A stretch of 64,000 nucleotides of DNA from Moesziomyces globuligerus (GCA_030849465.1 JARVLF010000003.1:607221-671220); one strand, 5' to 3'; positions 31,463-42,457 are shown, numbered from the stretch's first letter. A program made the numbers and translations. The notes: a model not told the origin generated them from the letters alone.

Positions 31463-32617
31463 TGATTGCAGGGCCGGTTTGGCTGCATGCTTAGCTCTAA
31501 GCCAAATTCATGACTGGCTTTGACTCACGTTATTTTTTTTCGTCTTGCGTTAGAAGTCATTGAGCCACGTCGAAAGCGGAGGCGTAGGGGGTTGTGGGGG
31601 GCAGCGGGATCGCTAGAATAAGTTAAGCAAACGGGGTGGCCGCTCGATCGCCACCTCGCCACTGGTCAAGCAAGCCTTTACACTCCTCACCTAATCCTCT
31701 GAAAGTTGTCGAGATCGCTGAGGTGAAGTGAATGACGCCATTCAGGCTGTTAAAATCATGCTCGCGAAAAAAAAGGAAAGATAAGAAAAGAAAAGAAAAC
31801 AGAAAACAGGAAAAAAAGTGTGACTTCAATTTCATGTTTGGGCGATTAAAGGCTAAAGCATATTCAATGTCATATCCCGAAACACGGAGTGTAACGTGAG
31901 CTCAGTTACCCGCACGCCACTACGGGTGGCTTAGTGGTGGCTTCCAAATCAAGCATATCCTGAAGAACGGAGAGCTGGCGAAGAGCAGCCACTCATCAGC
32001 CACCAAGGGTGGCTGATGGGCTGTTGGGTGGCTGCTTTTCGCCACCTCCTCTGCCAAATTCGACTCTGCACCCCTGAATTCTGCAAAATACGCGTCTTCA
32101 GGCTGCCTGCTGGGTGTCCGTATCGCGTAGCCAGTCCATCCGCACTCCACCCATCCACAGCGCAATGGACAAAGGATGCATAATTATCAAATATCTGCAG
32201 AGCTTTGCATGCGCTGTTCAGAGAGTTGCTGAAAAATTATGATTTTTGCTGTAAAACCCGACTCAAACCGCTGAGAAATGACCCAAGTAGCGCCAAGATG
32301 ATGTCAAATAGCTTCGAATTGCTTACTTGTAGTGCAGGAGCTGTGGGGCAGCGATGACACGCGTACGCGCACGCGTGTGTGTGGAAGTGGAATTGGAGGT
32401 GACCTCCGCGGGCCTCAGGTTCGAATCCTAGGAGTTGCGTCTTATTTTCGAATTTGGGAAGGGGGTTAGCTGCTCGCCATCAGCCACCCATCAGCCTTCG
32501 TGTGTGGGTGGCTGTTGGGTGGCTGGCGCGTCGCAGCCACCCAAGGTGGCTGGTGGGTGGCTAGTTAATCGCCACCTCGCCACTTGTTCGGATATGAGTA
32601 GCTTGCTTCACAAGGCC
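31463..32617. other. Repeat-rich gene-free DNA
   Basis: Holds a third terminal-repeat remnant (TATCCCGAAACACGG at 31873) and an element starting CATATCCTGAAGAACGG at about 31955 that recurs inverted at 33056-33172. It also holds a GGTGGCTG-rich segment (31990-32045, again 32470-32575) and the second tRNA-like repeat. No coding sequence was found. Confidence 0.6.
32340..32445 (+). repeat. tRNA-like (SINE-like) repeat, copy 2
   Basis: B-box GGTTCGAATCC at 32418-32428 is perfect and four of five T-stem pairs are possible. The leader CTGTGGGGCAGCG and the GTGTGTGTGGAAG stretch are shared with the other copies. No complete cloverleaf. Confidence 0.5.
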
Positions 32618-32777
32618 TATCGCGAAAAACGGCTTGTAACATTTTCAAGCCACCTCCTAAGCCACCACTGGTGGCTTACCCTCCAAGCCACTCTCAAGCC
32701 ACCCACGCACACTCTAGTGGCTTGGGGGGTGGCTTGGAGGGTGGCTTGGAGAACGTCACACTCCGTTTTTCGCGATA
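32618..32777. mobile_element. Complete 160-bp fold-back MITE
   Basis: Starts TATCGCGAAAAACGG and ends with the reverse complement CCGTTTTTCGCGATA. The inside is almost wholly inverted: AAGCCACC-rich on the left, GGTGGCTT-rich on the right, able to fold into one long hairpin. It is the most compact copy of the family also seen at 30981-31462. Confidence 0.75.
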
Positions 32778-32975
32778 TGGTAGCTCCTGCGATACCAGAT
32801 GCATATTTCGAAGCTATTTGACATCACCTCAGCGCAATTTGGCGCGTATCTCAGCGTATTTGGGCCCATTTGCAGCGATTTTGAGTCGGTTTTGCAAGGC
32901 AAATCGTGATTCCCAGTGATCCTCTAGACAACAGATGTAAAACATTGCAGGCATCGTGATTGTTCATCATCTACT

Positions 32976-33035
32976 GCGGATGGATGAAGTGCGGATGGAG
33001 GGGGTGCGGATGGAGGGGTTGCGGATGGAGGGGAT
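32976..33035. repeat. 15-bp tandem repeat
   Basis: Four tandem copies of a 15-bp GCGGATGGAGGGG-type unit (starts at 32976, 32991, 33006 and 33021). Confidence 0.85.
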
Positions 33036-33055
33036 GACGACGCGACGAGACAGCC

Positions 33056-33172
33056 AAAACACGCGTATTTTGCATAATTTGGACGTACAGCGTCGAACTT
33101 GGCCGAATACGGAGGTGCAGAGTCGAATTTGGCAAAGGAGGTGGCAGCTCGCCGTTCTTCAGGATATGACTT
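33056..33172. repeat. Inverted copy of the 31957-32085 element
   Basis: GGTGCAGAGTCGAATTTGGC (33113 onward) is the exact reverse complement of sequence near 32055-32075. GTTCTTCAGGATATG at its end is the reverse complement of the start at 31955. The other copy is split by a GTGGCTG-rich insertion. Confidence 0.7.
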
Positions 33173-33414
33173 TCTTGCCAAAGCCGCCCCATCCATCTAG
33201 ACTGCACTCCAACCATCTGCAGCGCATAGCATAAGAACCATATGATTGCTGGAAAGCTTTGCATGCGTCGTTTCGAAGATAAGTGAGGATCATCATTTTG
33301 AAAATCATACTTTGGCGAAAACCGGCTCAAGGTCATAGTTTGGGCCCGACCCTCGCTCATATTTAAGTCAAATTGCCATGAGAAAGGTACCTCTTAGCCA
33401 TGTGTGATGAATGT

Positions 33415-33535
33415 GGGCTGTGGGGCAGCGGTATTGGAGTCCGTGCTGTGCACACCTGTGTGTGTTTTGTTTGTGAAAAACAGAGGTAGAGCCAAATTTG
33501 CAGTCCTCTGGTTTAACTCCTGAAGACGCGTGAAT
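33415..33535 (+). repeat. tRNA-like (SINE-like) repeat, copy 3 (degenerate)
   Basis: Shares CTGTGGGGCAGCG with copy 2, has an A-box-like GGCAGCGGTATTGG, a degenerate B-box GGTTTAACTCC (33510-33520) and the trailing GACGCGTGAATTT. Confidence 0.4.
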
Positions 33536-34468
33536 TTCATTTCTTTTGGGGTTATGAAAAATAGTGGGGAGAGGCTGGTGTGTGGGTGGTCAATTGTCAA
33601 CTCGCCACTTGTTGAGATATGAAAGTGGATTTATGTTAACGAAATGCAAGAAGTCACGTCGAGGTCGCAGAATAGGTTGCACAGTCTCTAGTCACGCTAA
33701 GCTTTGGCAGAAGGAATATTTTGTCTCTGCCAGTGACACCGTTATGCACGACAAAATTCCTGCTAAACCCTCCTTAATCACGCTTCATGAATCAATTGGC
33801 CGAGAGCAGCTCACTTGAAATATTTCGGTGAAAGTCGTCGAGAACCCCTCTCTGAACGAATTTTGGTGAAATTGGTTGAAAAGAGCTCACTGGACGGGTT
33901 TCAGTGAGATTCATATTTCGTCGAGTCGAGCTCATTGCACGTTGGACCGCCAGTTGGAGGCCAACGACTTGGTCCAGTGTCCCTCCTGCAGCCACCGCTT
34001 CACCATCACCGCGCTCTCAAGCGCTGTTTTGATAGCGCCAATTGCATCCGGGTGGCAAGCGACAGACACAGACACGATCCAGCCTAGCCCCGCACCACAG
34101 ACCAGAGCACCGTCCAGCCAAATCTAACGCCACTCGACGGTCAGTAGGCCACCAACTCACAATTGTCGTCCGTTCACGCCTGCCAGTACCTAGCGCTGAC
34201 CAATCCAACGCGGTTCGGGCCAAAGCATGAGTCACAAGTCGTATTCCTGATGGGCTCCCCCGAGACGAGCTTGCCTTTGCCTGTGCGCCCGCTCAACAGC
34301 CAGAACAAGTGTGACGCGATCCAAGCTTGCTAGAGTGAGAGGGAGAGCGGGGAGGTTTGGAGGGCTCAAGTTGTAGCTGGTTGGCAAGGTATGCATCACG
34401 CTGCATGGTCGCTGTCTGCGCGGGCGTCTGTGCATCAGCTTGGGACAAAGTGCGTGAGGTGGGCGCAT
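33536..34468. other. AT-richer gene-free DNA at the right of the repeat island
   Basis: No convincing gene. GAGCTCACT-type motifs recur at about 33806, 33884 and 33930. A short frame (33876-34127) contains CPSCSHRF, a CxxC pair, but nothing else protein-like; it may be a relic. The rest leads to the 3' end of the 1005-aa gene. Confidence 0.45.
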
Positions 34469-37400
34469 TCATGCTTTGAGCTCCATCGCATCGTCGCGCT
34501 CAGGCGCCTCGGCCGGCGGCAGCGCCAGCGCCGAGCCAAGATCCATGGGGTCCGGCATCTGATTCGAACGACCAAAGCTCATGTGCGCCTCCACGGCCTG
34601 GAGTAAGGTGACCATGATGGTTCGGATCCAAATGGCATCCAGACACGGGTAGTTGGCGCTGCCCGTGAGACCGCGGATCCAGAGCTGGAACGAATCTGTG
34701 GCGCGGATGGCGCGCAGCCGCGCAGCGCCCTCGGGCGCGCCCATGTCAGCGAGCACGGTAAGCATGCCGTGCTTGGTGAGCGCGCCTCGGTCTGCATACT
34801 GTCCGTCTCGCTCGTGCTTGAGCTCAGGACCCGCGTGCGCCGGCTTGTTGGCCGCCTTGTCCGCCCGCAACGGCGACGTGGTGGCGCGGTTCTTGGCCTC
34901 CCACGTCACGTAGCTCATCTGCAGACTCGCCTGCGCTTTGCCCTTGTTGCCGCCAAAGTGCTGCAAGAGGTTGCCGACAAAGACAGGCAGGATACCATCG
35001 ATGCTGTGCTGCGGATGCGCCATCTGGATTGCCACGCCGCGCTTCCAGCAGTACCAGAGGTATTTGGGCGAGATCTGCTCCACGCGGACCGGGAGCAGGT
35101 CAAAGTGGGTAAAGTGCGTCCACACCTTGACCTTGGCTCCCGCCGGCGATCGACTCGCCACCGCCTTGCACACCTTCTGGATGCATTGCTCCACCATCCG
35201 GTTGCCTGCCTTGTTGAGCTGCACAAGCCCGCCCAGGATGGTGCGCAGTGCAACCGGCTTGGAGAGGTGCTTGGCACAGAGCGCTAACGTCAAGTTGGGT
35301 AAATCGATAAGCTTGGCAGCATCCCAGGCGGTCATGAGCAGCATTTGTGCCAGCAGCTTGCCGCGGATGCCTTTGAGCGCGTCAATGTCCGCCAAAGGCA
35401 GACACATGTCCTTGAACGTCTCGAGGATCAAGCTGTATCGGTTGCTTGCAATCTGGCCGGGCGCAGGCATCTTGCGGCGCTGCTCCAACATGATGAGCGA
35501 GGCGGTGATGGCCAGCACAGGTTCGGAGGGCGAGCAGATGTGCATCACAACGTCGCGGTCAACGCGATGGAGGATGCGCATATGGCGTTCCACAGCGGCC
35601 CGCGCAAATGTGGCCTGCTGGCCAAGGAGGACGCCGTCTGCGCCGCGCGTGGACATATACTGCAGCGCGAGACGCAAGGCAAGGACGTTGAAGACCATGT
35701 GGAAATTGGCACGATGAAAACGGTAGGTTCCAAGCAGCTTTGTCATCGCTGTTGCCCAGAAGTTATGGTCCAGGAGTGACGTCCAGAGCGGCCAACTGTA
35801 ATGCTTGAAATTTTCGAGCTGGGCGACATTGCTGGTGCTGCGGAGCGGTGCGATCTCAAGGCAAAGGACGTCGAAGCCTACGCCAACAAAGGTGGGCAGA
35901 GGCACGGCGTTTTGATAGCGTTTTGACGCCTGCTTGGACTGCAGGTGGACAAGCGTTGAGGCGCTGCTGTTGGTGCTGACAAGGAGAAGCCAGAAGCAGA
36001 CAAGCGTGTCCTTGGAGGCTTGAGCTGACTTGCCTTGCTTGCGTTTGGCCTCCTTGAGCGCGGTGATCCAAATCCAGGCGCGGCAGATGCTGTCGAGCAA
36101 GGGGCGGCCGAGTGAGACGCATTTGTTGATGGCGACAAAGAACGGCGCGTCATTGACCAGCGCTTGCTGCTGCGACTCAAGGTGGGCGTGGATCTGGCGG
36201 ATCTGGCAACTGAGCCGGTGAACGGGAGATTTGAGATGGTGCCGGAAAACGACGTTGTGGTTTTGCTCGATGGGCGTATCTGCCAAGCCCATGCAAGCTT
36301 GGGCCTGAACTTCAAGGAAGAACTGTTTGCGCGCGGCCTTGTGCTGCTCGCTGCCAAAGTTGTTGAGCTGCTTGAGCTTGTCGAACATGGCCTCGGCGTT
36401 GTGTGCGAGCGGCTGTAGCATGTCGGCAAGCGTGTTGAACCAGGCAGCAAGGAGGAGGGCGGCTCTGTGGTTGTCGGAGCCCTTGTAAGAAGCGAGCTCT
36501 GCGACAAGGTTGGTGAAGGGCTTGTTGCCCAAGGGGTAGCCGTCGCTGGCTGACGTGGTGCGAGGACGGATGCAGACAAAGAGGAGCGGCGTCTGTTGGC
36601 CGAGTTGGTGGACCATGCGGGTCTTGCTGGTGCCGCTGGACTGGACAATGCTGGTGCCCTTGTAATAGGGACAATCTTCCTCAAGAGCGTTGTGGAAGAG
36701 ACGGCGGTTGGTCTGGGAGACAAACTCGAGCCGGCGATGGTGCGCATCGCCGCAGTAGGTGTGCTGGAAGCTTTGCGCCAGACGCTGACGGAGCTCGTCT
36801 TCAAAGATGTCTTGTTTGGGCTCGGGCTCGTGTGCTGCGAGCGGGAGGCGGGCGATGGGGTAGCAGAGTTGCGCATCGCCGTCGAGTTGGTCGGGTCTGT
36901 TGAGCAGATCTCGAACAGCCTGACAGACGGAGAGAAGGAGGCCTTCTTGCATCTCTCGGTTGTAGGCTCGGTAGTAGGAAAGGTTCCAGAGGTGGGGAAA
37001 GTAGGGCACCAGTGCCAATTTGTACTCAAGGAGATTGGCGAGCCACCTGGAGAGGCGGTTCTGGATCCATGAATCGGATTTTCCTTGGGAGATGCCACGG
37101 AAGAGCTTGTTGCAGGCCGGCATGATGTCCCCCCATTGTTCTGGGAGAGTTTGCGCTAGGCGTGATCCGAGGTCAATGGCCTGGCTGGTACGAGGAGGTG
37201 TGTCGGTGGCCGGAGGCAAGGGGGCCGGGAAAGGGCGAGGCGGTGTGGATGGCGCCAAAGAATAGATCGGGAGGCTTTGCGTGATGCGATTGAGCTCAGA
37301 AATGGAGCGTGCCAGAACGTCAAGCGCGGGCGGATGCTGCGGGTCGGTGTTGAGCGTCGCGATGATGGTGGTGAGTGTGGAGGCGACGAGCGGATGGCAT

Positions 37401-37486
37401 GCCGGCCGGGCTGCCTGCATCAGGGGCGCCAGAACATGTTGTTCGATGGCGTCGGAAGCTGCCTTGAGGTCAGGACGCGAGCTCAT
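34469..37486 (-). CDS. Large orphan protein with degenerate P-loop, unknown function
   Basis: Intronless, 1005 aa from the ATG at 37486. The only motif I can point to is YYKGTSIVQSSGTSKTRMV (around 265-285), which looks like a Walker A loop (SSGTGKS type) whose second Gly is replaced by Ser. It is followed by LLFVCIRPRTTSASDGYPL, an arrangement I associate with large uncharacterised basidiomycete proteins; that link is from memory and uncertain. No signal peptide or clear membrane segments. The C-terminus is acidic/Pro-rich and contains DPMDLGSAL. Codon use is more relaxed than in neighbours (TTA, ATT, CAA and GAT are used). It sits beside a transposon-rich island, so an accessory or mobile-element-linked gene is likely. 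No transposase, reverse-transcriptase or integrase motif was found. Confidence 0.75.
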   Translation of the reverse strand: MSSRPDLKAASDAIEQHVLAPLMQAARPACHPLVASTLTTIIATLNTDPQHPPALDVLARSISELNRITQSLPIYSLAPSTPPRPFPAPLPPATDTPPRTSQAIDLGSRLAQTLPEQWGDIMPACNKLFRGISQGKSDSWIQNRLSRWLANLLEYKLALVPYFPHLWNLSYYRAYNREMQEGLLLSVCQAVRDLLNRPDQLDGDAQLCYPIARLPLAAHEPEPKQDIFEDELRQRLAQSFQHTYCGDAHHRRLEFVSQTNRRLFHNALEEDCPYYKGTSIVQSSGTSKTRMVHQLGQQTPLLFVCIRPRTTSASDGYPLGNKPFTNLVAELASYKGSDNHRAALLLAAWFNTLADMLQPLAHNAEAMFDKLKQLNNFGSEQHKAARKQFFLEVQAQACMGLADTPIEQNHNVVFRHHLKSPVHRLSCQIRQIHAHLESQQQALVNDAPFFVAINKCVSLGRPLLDSICRAWIWITALKEAKRKQGKSAQASKDTLVCFWLLLVSTNSSASTLVHLQSKQASKRYQNAVPLPTFVGVGFDVLCLEIAPLRSTSNVAQLENFKHYSWPLWTSLLDHNFWATAMTKLLGTYRFHRANFHMVFNVLALRLALQYMSTRGADGVLLGQQATFARAAVERHMRILHRVDRDVVMHICSPSEPVLAITASLIMLEQRRKMPAPGQIASNRYSLILETFKDMCLPLADIDALKGIRGKLLAQMLLMTAWDAAKLIDLPNLTLALCAKHLSKPVALRTILGGLVQLNKAGNRMVEQCIQKVCKAVASRSPAGAKVKVWTHFTHFDLLPVRVEQISPKYLWYCWKRGVAIQMAHPQHSIDGILPVFVGNLLQHFGGNKGKAQASLQMSYVTWEAKNRATTSPLRADKAANKPAHAGPELKHERDGQYADRGALTKHGMLTVLADMGAPEGAARLRAIRATDSFQLWIRGLTGSANYPCLDAIWIRTIMVTLLQAVEAHMSFGRSNQMPDPMDLGSALALPPAEAPERDDAMELKA

Positions 37487-37926
37487 CGTGTCGACCTAGG
37501 CCGCCGTGCACGGAAGAATGCTGGATGGCCATGCAACGAGTCGCAGATGGCAGAGGATGGTGGTGGTGGTGGATGAATGCGTCGATGCGCGGATGAGGCT
37601 TTGGACCCTGAAAGTGTCTCAGCGGCTCAGTCGCAACGCGCATTCACCCTCCGCAAAAGTCAGCCCGAGGAGAAATGAAAAAGGAATTTCCGGTGTGCGG
37701 CCAAGATGTCGAGTTGCTCAGCCAGCGCACACATCGCATCAAACGCATCAATTCACGTAAAGCGAGAAGCGACAAGAGATGCATTCCAACGAGGCGCATG
37801 GAATAGTACCGTTACATGTTTTACATACACGACTGGATGTGACGAAAGAATGAGGAGCGGAGGCGGCGAGCAAAGAGAAAGGGAGAGGCAGAAAAAAAAA
37901 AGGAGAAAAGACGGTGCGAAGGATTT
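37487..37926. other. Intergenic region
   Basis: About 440 bp between two minus-strand genes, with GGTGGTGGTGG and purine-rich tracts; no gene recognised. Confidence 0.5.
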
Positions 37927-39849
37927 CTAGGCCTCGTACTTGTATCCGAGGCCGGTGGTGTTTGCGACGACGGCGTCGACCTTGTCGGTGGAGCTGGCCT
38001 TCTCGTCGTCGACCGAGGGGGTGCGGGGAGCGGCGGCCTGCGTGTGCGAGGCAAACATGTCGACCTCGGTCGAGGCAAACTTGCGCGCCGAGACCTTCTG
38101 CTCGAAGAGGATGTCGAGTGCACCGTACGAACGATCCTTTGTTTCCGGTAGACGGAAGAAAGTCCATACGATGCAAATGAATCCAGTTCCAGCCCATACG
38201 AATCCAGACCGACCACCAAGGTTCCATTCGGTCGAGTTGAGCATGCGAGGCGAGAGGATGTTTGCGATGATGCCGCCGATGTTGTATGCATTTCGGGCGA
38301 GGACGATGGTTTTGGCCCTCAATCGCGTCGAAGAGATTTCGGCGACGAGGCAGTAGCAGACTGTTGAAACGATGCGAAAAAGGAAAAAAAAAAAGAAGAG
38401 CACGAGTTTAGTGGCTGGAGGGTGAGGCGTGGTGCACGGTGCAAGGAGACTTACCAGGACCAACGGTGAGGTCGTAAACGAAGGTGAAGATGAGGAGCAT
38501 GGATCCGATGGCCCAACTGACGCTCTTGTCGTCCGACTTGAATGCGAGGCCGCCGATGGTGATCATGAGGAAGAAGAGGACGAGCTGTCCGTAGAGGTAG
38601 AGCGGACGACGGCCGATCTTCTTGAGGAGGAACCAGGAGCTGATGGTGCCGACGAGACCCATGGCGAACTGTCCGATGGAGAGGTTGAAGGCCTGGTCGA
38701 CGGGGAGGCCGGCCTTGGTGTAGAAGTAGGACGAGAGGCCCATGAGGGGACCGCCGCAGAAGACCTGGATGAGCCAGACGACGCAGGCGATCTCGGTGCG
38801 GCGGCGGTCGGTGCGCTTGAAGCAGTCCCAGTAGCTGCCGCCCTCTGCGGCGGCCTTTTCGAGCTCGTTGGTGTGGATCATCATCTGGACGGTCTGGTCG
38901 GCCTCGTGTTCGGAGAACTCCTGGTTGTTGGCGGCGAGGCGGCGGAGCGAGTGCTTTGCGTCCTCGAGGCGGTTCTGGCGGACGAGCCACCAGGGCGACT
39001 CGGGTGCGAACCAGCAGCCGATGAAGATGGGCAGGGGCCAGACCCACTGGATGGCGTAGGGGATCTTGTAGGCCCAGTGGTCGGTGCGGTTGACGGTGGA
39101 GCGGAGGATGCCCGAGGCGATGAGCTGGCCGACGACCCAGCAGCCGTTGACCCAGGTGGTGAGGTAGGGGCGGAGTGCGACGGGGGTGACTTCGGCGGCG
39201 TACGAGGTGGTGAGGGTCTGGAAGACGCCCCAGGGGAGGCCCTGGAGGATCTGACCGATGAGGAGGACGGTGAGGTTGGGAGCGAAGAAGGGGATGAAGA
39301 TGAAGGCGGTCATGAAGGCGAGGGCGACGAGGATGGTCTTGCGGTAGCCGTAGCGCTCCGAGGCGATGCCGGTGAGCTGGAGGCCGATGATGGAGCCGAC
39401 CTGGGAGCCGTTGGTGAGGCCCGACTGCCACGGGGCGGGGATCTCGCAGGAGCCGTCGGGCTTGCAGACGCCGTACTTTCTGGCAAAGGCAGGCATGGCG
39501 AAGAAGTTGCCGAGGAGGAGGGTGTCGTATCTGGAGAGCAGCAGCAGCGGCGAAAGGAGAAGGCAAGCGTGAGCGAATGAGCGAATGGATCGATGGGGGA
39601 TGAAGGCGAGAGCAGGATGGGGCGAGACGAGGCTTACCCTTCCATGATGACTGCGAGGGAGAGGATGACGGAGAAGAAGATGGCCTGCGGGTAGGTCTTG
39701 ATGGCCTTTGCGAGGCTCATGTTCTCCTGCTTCTGGGTCGCCTCTGCGGCATCGTGGACGAGGGCATCGTAGTCCTCGACGTTGGAGGCGATGGCGGCGG
39801 CGGCCTTGGAGTCGATGCGAGCGACGTCGGCACCGTCGTGGAAGACCAT
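37927..39849 (-). CDS. MAL-type (alpha-glucoside/maltose) MFS sugar:H+ symporter, paralogue 2
   Basis: Three exons on the minus strand, 39849-39638, 39530-38455 and 38360-37927 (introns 107 and 94 bp), 573 aa from MVFHDGADVARIDSKAAAAI. Sugar-porter landmarks: IMEGYDTLLLGNFFAMPAF, PESPWWLVRQNRLEDAKHSL, GRRPLYLYGQ and VAEISSTRLRAKTIVLARNAYN, ending LPETKDRSYGALDILFEQKV.ARKFAST. YDTLL/FFA and the YGALD-LF-KV-ARKF tail place it with fungal alpha-glucoside transporters, closer to canonical Mal31-type proteins than paralogue 1. It is divergent from the GH13 alpha-glucosidase, the arrangement of yeast MAL loci. Intron positions are not shared with the paralogue at 18498-20441. Confidence 0.92.
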
Positions 39850-40500
39850 GGTTGCGATGAGTCGTCTCGGTGTCGAGGTGGTGAAGGCGTAGGAGGGAGC
39901 GGATGGATGGCGGATGAGGGATGGGGGATAGGTCGGATTGAGATGGTCAGGAAGCGAGGGGTAATATAGACATTGACGAAAGGTGGGCAAGCCGATGAAG
40001 AGGTGATGGCACGTATGGAGCTGTGCTGTGATGTGCGGTGCGTTGGGATGCTAGCGCTAGCGCGTGTGCCTGCAGCAGAGAGACGCGGGGTGATGGTATG
40101 GGGATAGGGCAGGGCGCGTGACCGTTGACGGAGGGGAGGGGGAGGCAGCGCCGTCAGACCGACCGAGCTCGTGGCGAGACGGATGGAAGCAAAGCAACAA
40201 TGGAGCGGAGGATCAATGTTGGGCGGATGGCAGACGGCAGCCGGTTCGGAAGTGCGCCGAGTGCTGCGAGCGCAGGCACCTGAGCGGTACGGAGCGGGCG
40301 AAAGAGGATGAGCGAGCGCTGGCTAGAAACCGGATCGCGGATTGACAGCGACTTGGGACAAGTGTTGGGGACGCAACCTCGGCCGTCGGATGAGCCGTGG
40401 TCGAGGGCGAGCGCGCTACCATGGCATGATGGGTTCCTGGGACGCAGCAAAAGGGTCGGGAGAGTAGAGTGCGGGGTTGGCTGCAAGCGAGGCGAGGGCG

Positions 40501-40525
40501 ACAGCAGCAGCAGCAGCAGCAGCAA
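40501..40525. repeat. (CAG)n microsatellite
   Basis: About eight CAG units in the maltose-locus intergenic region. Confidence 0.95.
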
Positions 40526-42020
40526 CGGGAGTTCTAGCCAAAGCAGGCCAGCCTAAGGCGGGCGCGGAGCAGCCAAGAGCGGGGAGCGAGTCGAGGTGAA
40601 TGCTAGGTCCGAGACTGCTCCTGGCCTAGCAGAGGCCGTGGATGATGCGCTCCGGAGCAAGTTCGGTCGAAGCGTGGATTCAAGCTCCGCCGCTCGGCTC
40701 GTCGCAACTCACTTGCCCCGCACCTGGGGCAGTCAGCCCGGGTCATCCGAGCGCAGAGCGTGTGCCGAAGCTTCTGTCATGGCTAAGCTTGCTCGACGAG
40801 CCTCGTGACGGTGCCTCCGAATGTCACGCAAAGGTGAGCTGGCGGGGCGCAGACGGAGCGACTCTACTCCTGAGCGTGTTCCTATTTCTGGATCAGGCAA
40901 AGTCTGCAGCGGGCGTGCATGAATCGAGCTAGCCAACGGGCAGGAGAGTGCCGTGCTGCCTGCGTCAGTAGGGAGGAGCAAGTCGGCAAGCACCTTTGCG
41001 GCCAACTTGCACGGCCAACTTGCACGGCCCAAATGGAACCAAATGGAAATTTGAACCCTGCTGCAGCCAACGCGTGGATCGGGGCAGCGCTGCCCCCGGC
41101 TGGATGGAATTTTCTACCCCAGACTCCCTAGCGAGGCCCCCCGCACATGGAAGCCGAGCGTCTCGACTGCACGGCAGAGCCGCCTCGCTTGGAATCGCAG
41201 AATGGCGACATGCAGGAAAGCAACGGGCGCCAAGCTTGAATGAATCGCGTAGCCTCGCTCGTTGCGCAGAGCGAGAGCGAAAGTGAGAGCGTGTCGGATT
41301 CACCGATCGCTCGTCTTGCTCGGCCATTCTCGTCGCTCAACTGGCTCCCCACACACATGGATACAGACGCAGTTGCAGCTCCGATCGCTTACCGGTGCAG
41401 TGAGTCGTGTCAGTCTGTAGCTCATACGAGGTCAGCTGAGCCGCTGGTTGGGATCCGCACGAACGAAGCGGCATCTGCAACCATCATGATTCCGGTCCAC
41501 CTGGTGCCGTTCAATCTCGATCGATAGCGCTCGACCCCAGCTCTCATCCTAGCCGACAGCTTGGCGTGCGGTAGTGCGCGTTGATGGCTCGCCAAACGAC
41601 GTGCATGAACAAACCCCACGGGGCGAGATGCGCCAGCGTGGAGGCGGGGAGGCGGTGGATCTTCGGCCGGGACATCTGGCAGTGGTCGGATCGCGTGGCT
41701 CTTTGTCCAGGGTCCGGACGGAACCACTTCGGTCGTATTGCCAGCGCTCATCTTGGCCGGTACCAGCATCGACCCGAAACGACGGCGGCAGGATACGGCC
41801 CTCAGTTTAGGCGCCGTCGCTACACGGAGGATCCTCGGCGAGATCCCAGGCGCGGCGCCAGGCACGGCTGCATCCATCTTCTCGGCCCAGAGGCTTGATG
41901 AGCTGAGCGTCGAGCATGGTCGAGTCTCGGTGCGAATTCTGCTCGCGACCGAGCTGAGGGCCGCCCGCTCAACTCCTCGCCCAAGCAAAGCCGTGCTGGG
42001 CCGTCAGCGACGCCGCTCAA

Positions 42021-42060
42021 CTGGCTGGCTGGCTGGCTGGCTGCCTGGCTGGCTGGCTGG
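42021..42060. repeat. (CTGG)n microsatellite
   Basis: Ten near-perfect CTGG units, one interrupted by CTGC. Confidence 0.95.
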
Positions 42061-42457
42061 GCCCAGCCCAATCGTCGCGTGATTCTCGGGTTTACCTCGG
42101 TCTTGCTTCGGCCCTTATCGACTCGCGGGGGGCCACGCGCCCTGGCCGAAGGTGATCACCCGACCTCGTCTCCCCCCGGTTCCTCCGTCGGCGACGCTCT
42201 AACACTTGTCCCCCAAAAGCAGCGCGGTGGTCGGTACTCTTGCGCCGTTGACCTCCACATGCTGCCCGCACTCGCGCTGCGCTTGGCGGGGGAAAGAGCG
42301 CTTGGCCTTGACTCGGTGTCTCCAGAACGCCGCCGCGATGCAAGGCATGGCCAGCGGCGACAAGCGTACCAGAGAAATCGACCGCGTTGCCCGTCGGCTG
42401 GTCCGAAGAGCCCACTCTGGCCATCCTGTGAATTACGCCGAGGTCAAGTGATGGATC

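Noticed and set aside
33876..34127. Small zinc-finger gene with CPSCSHRF
   Set aside because: Only one CxxC pair, no partner ligands, embedded in repeats; at best a relic.
34469..37486. Transposase or reverse transcriptase
   Set aside because: No DDE, RT or integrase motif could be found in the 1005-aa protein.
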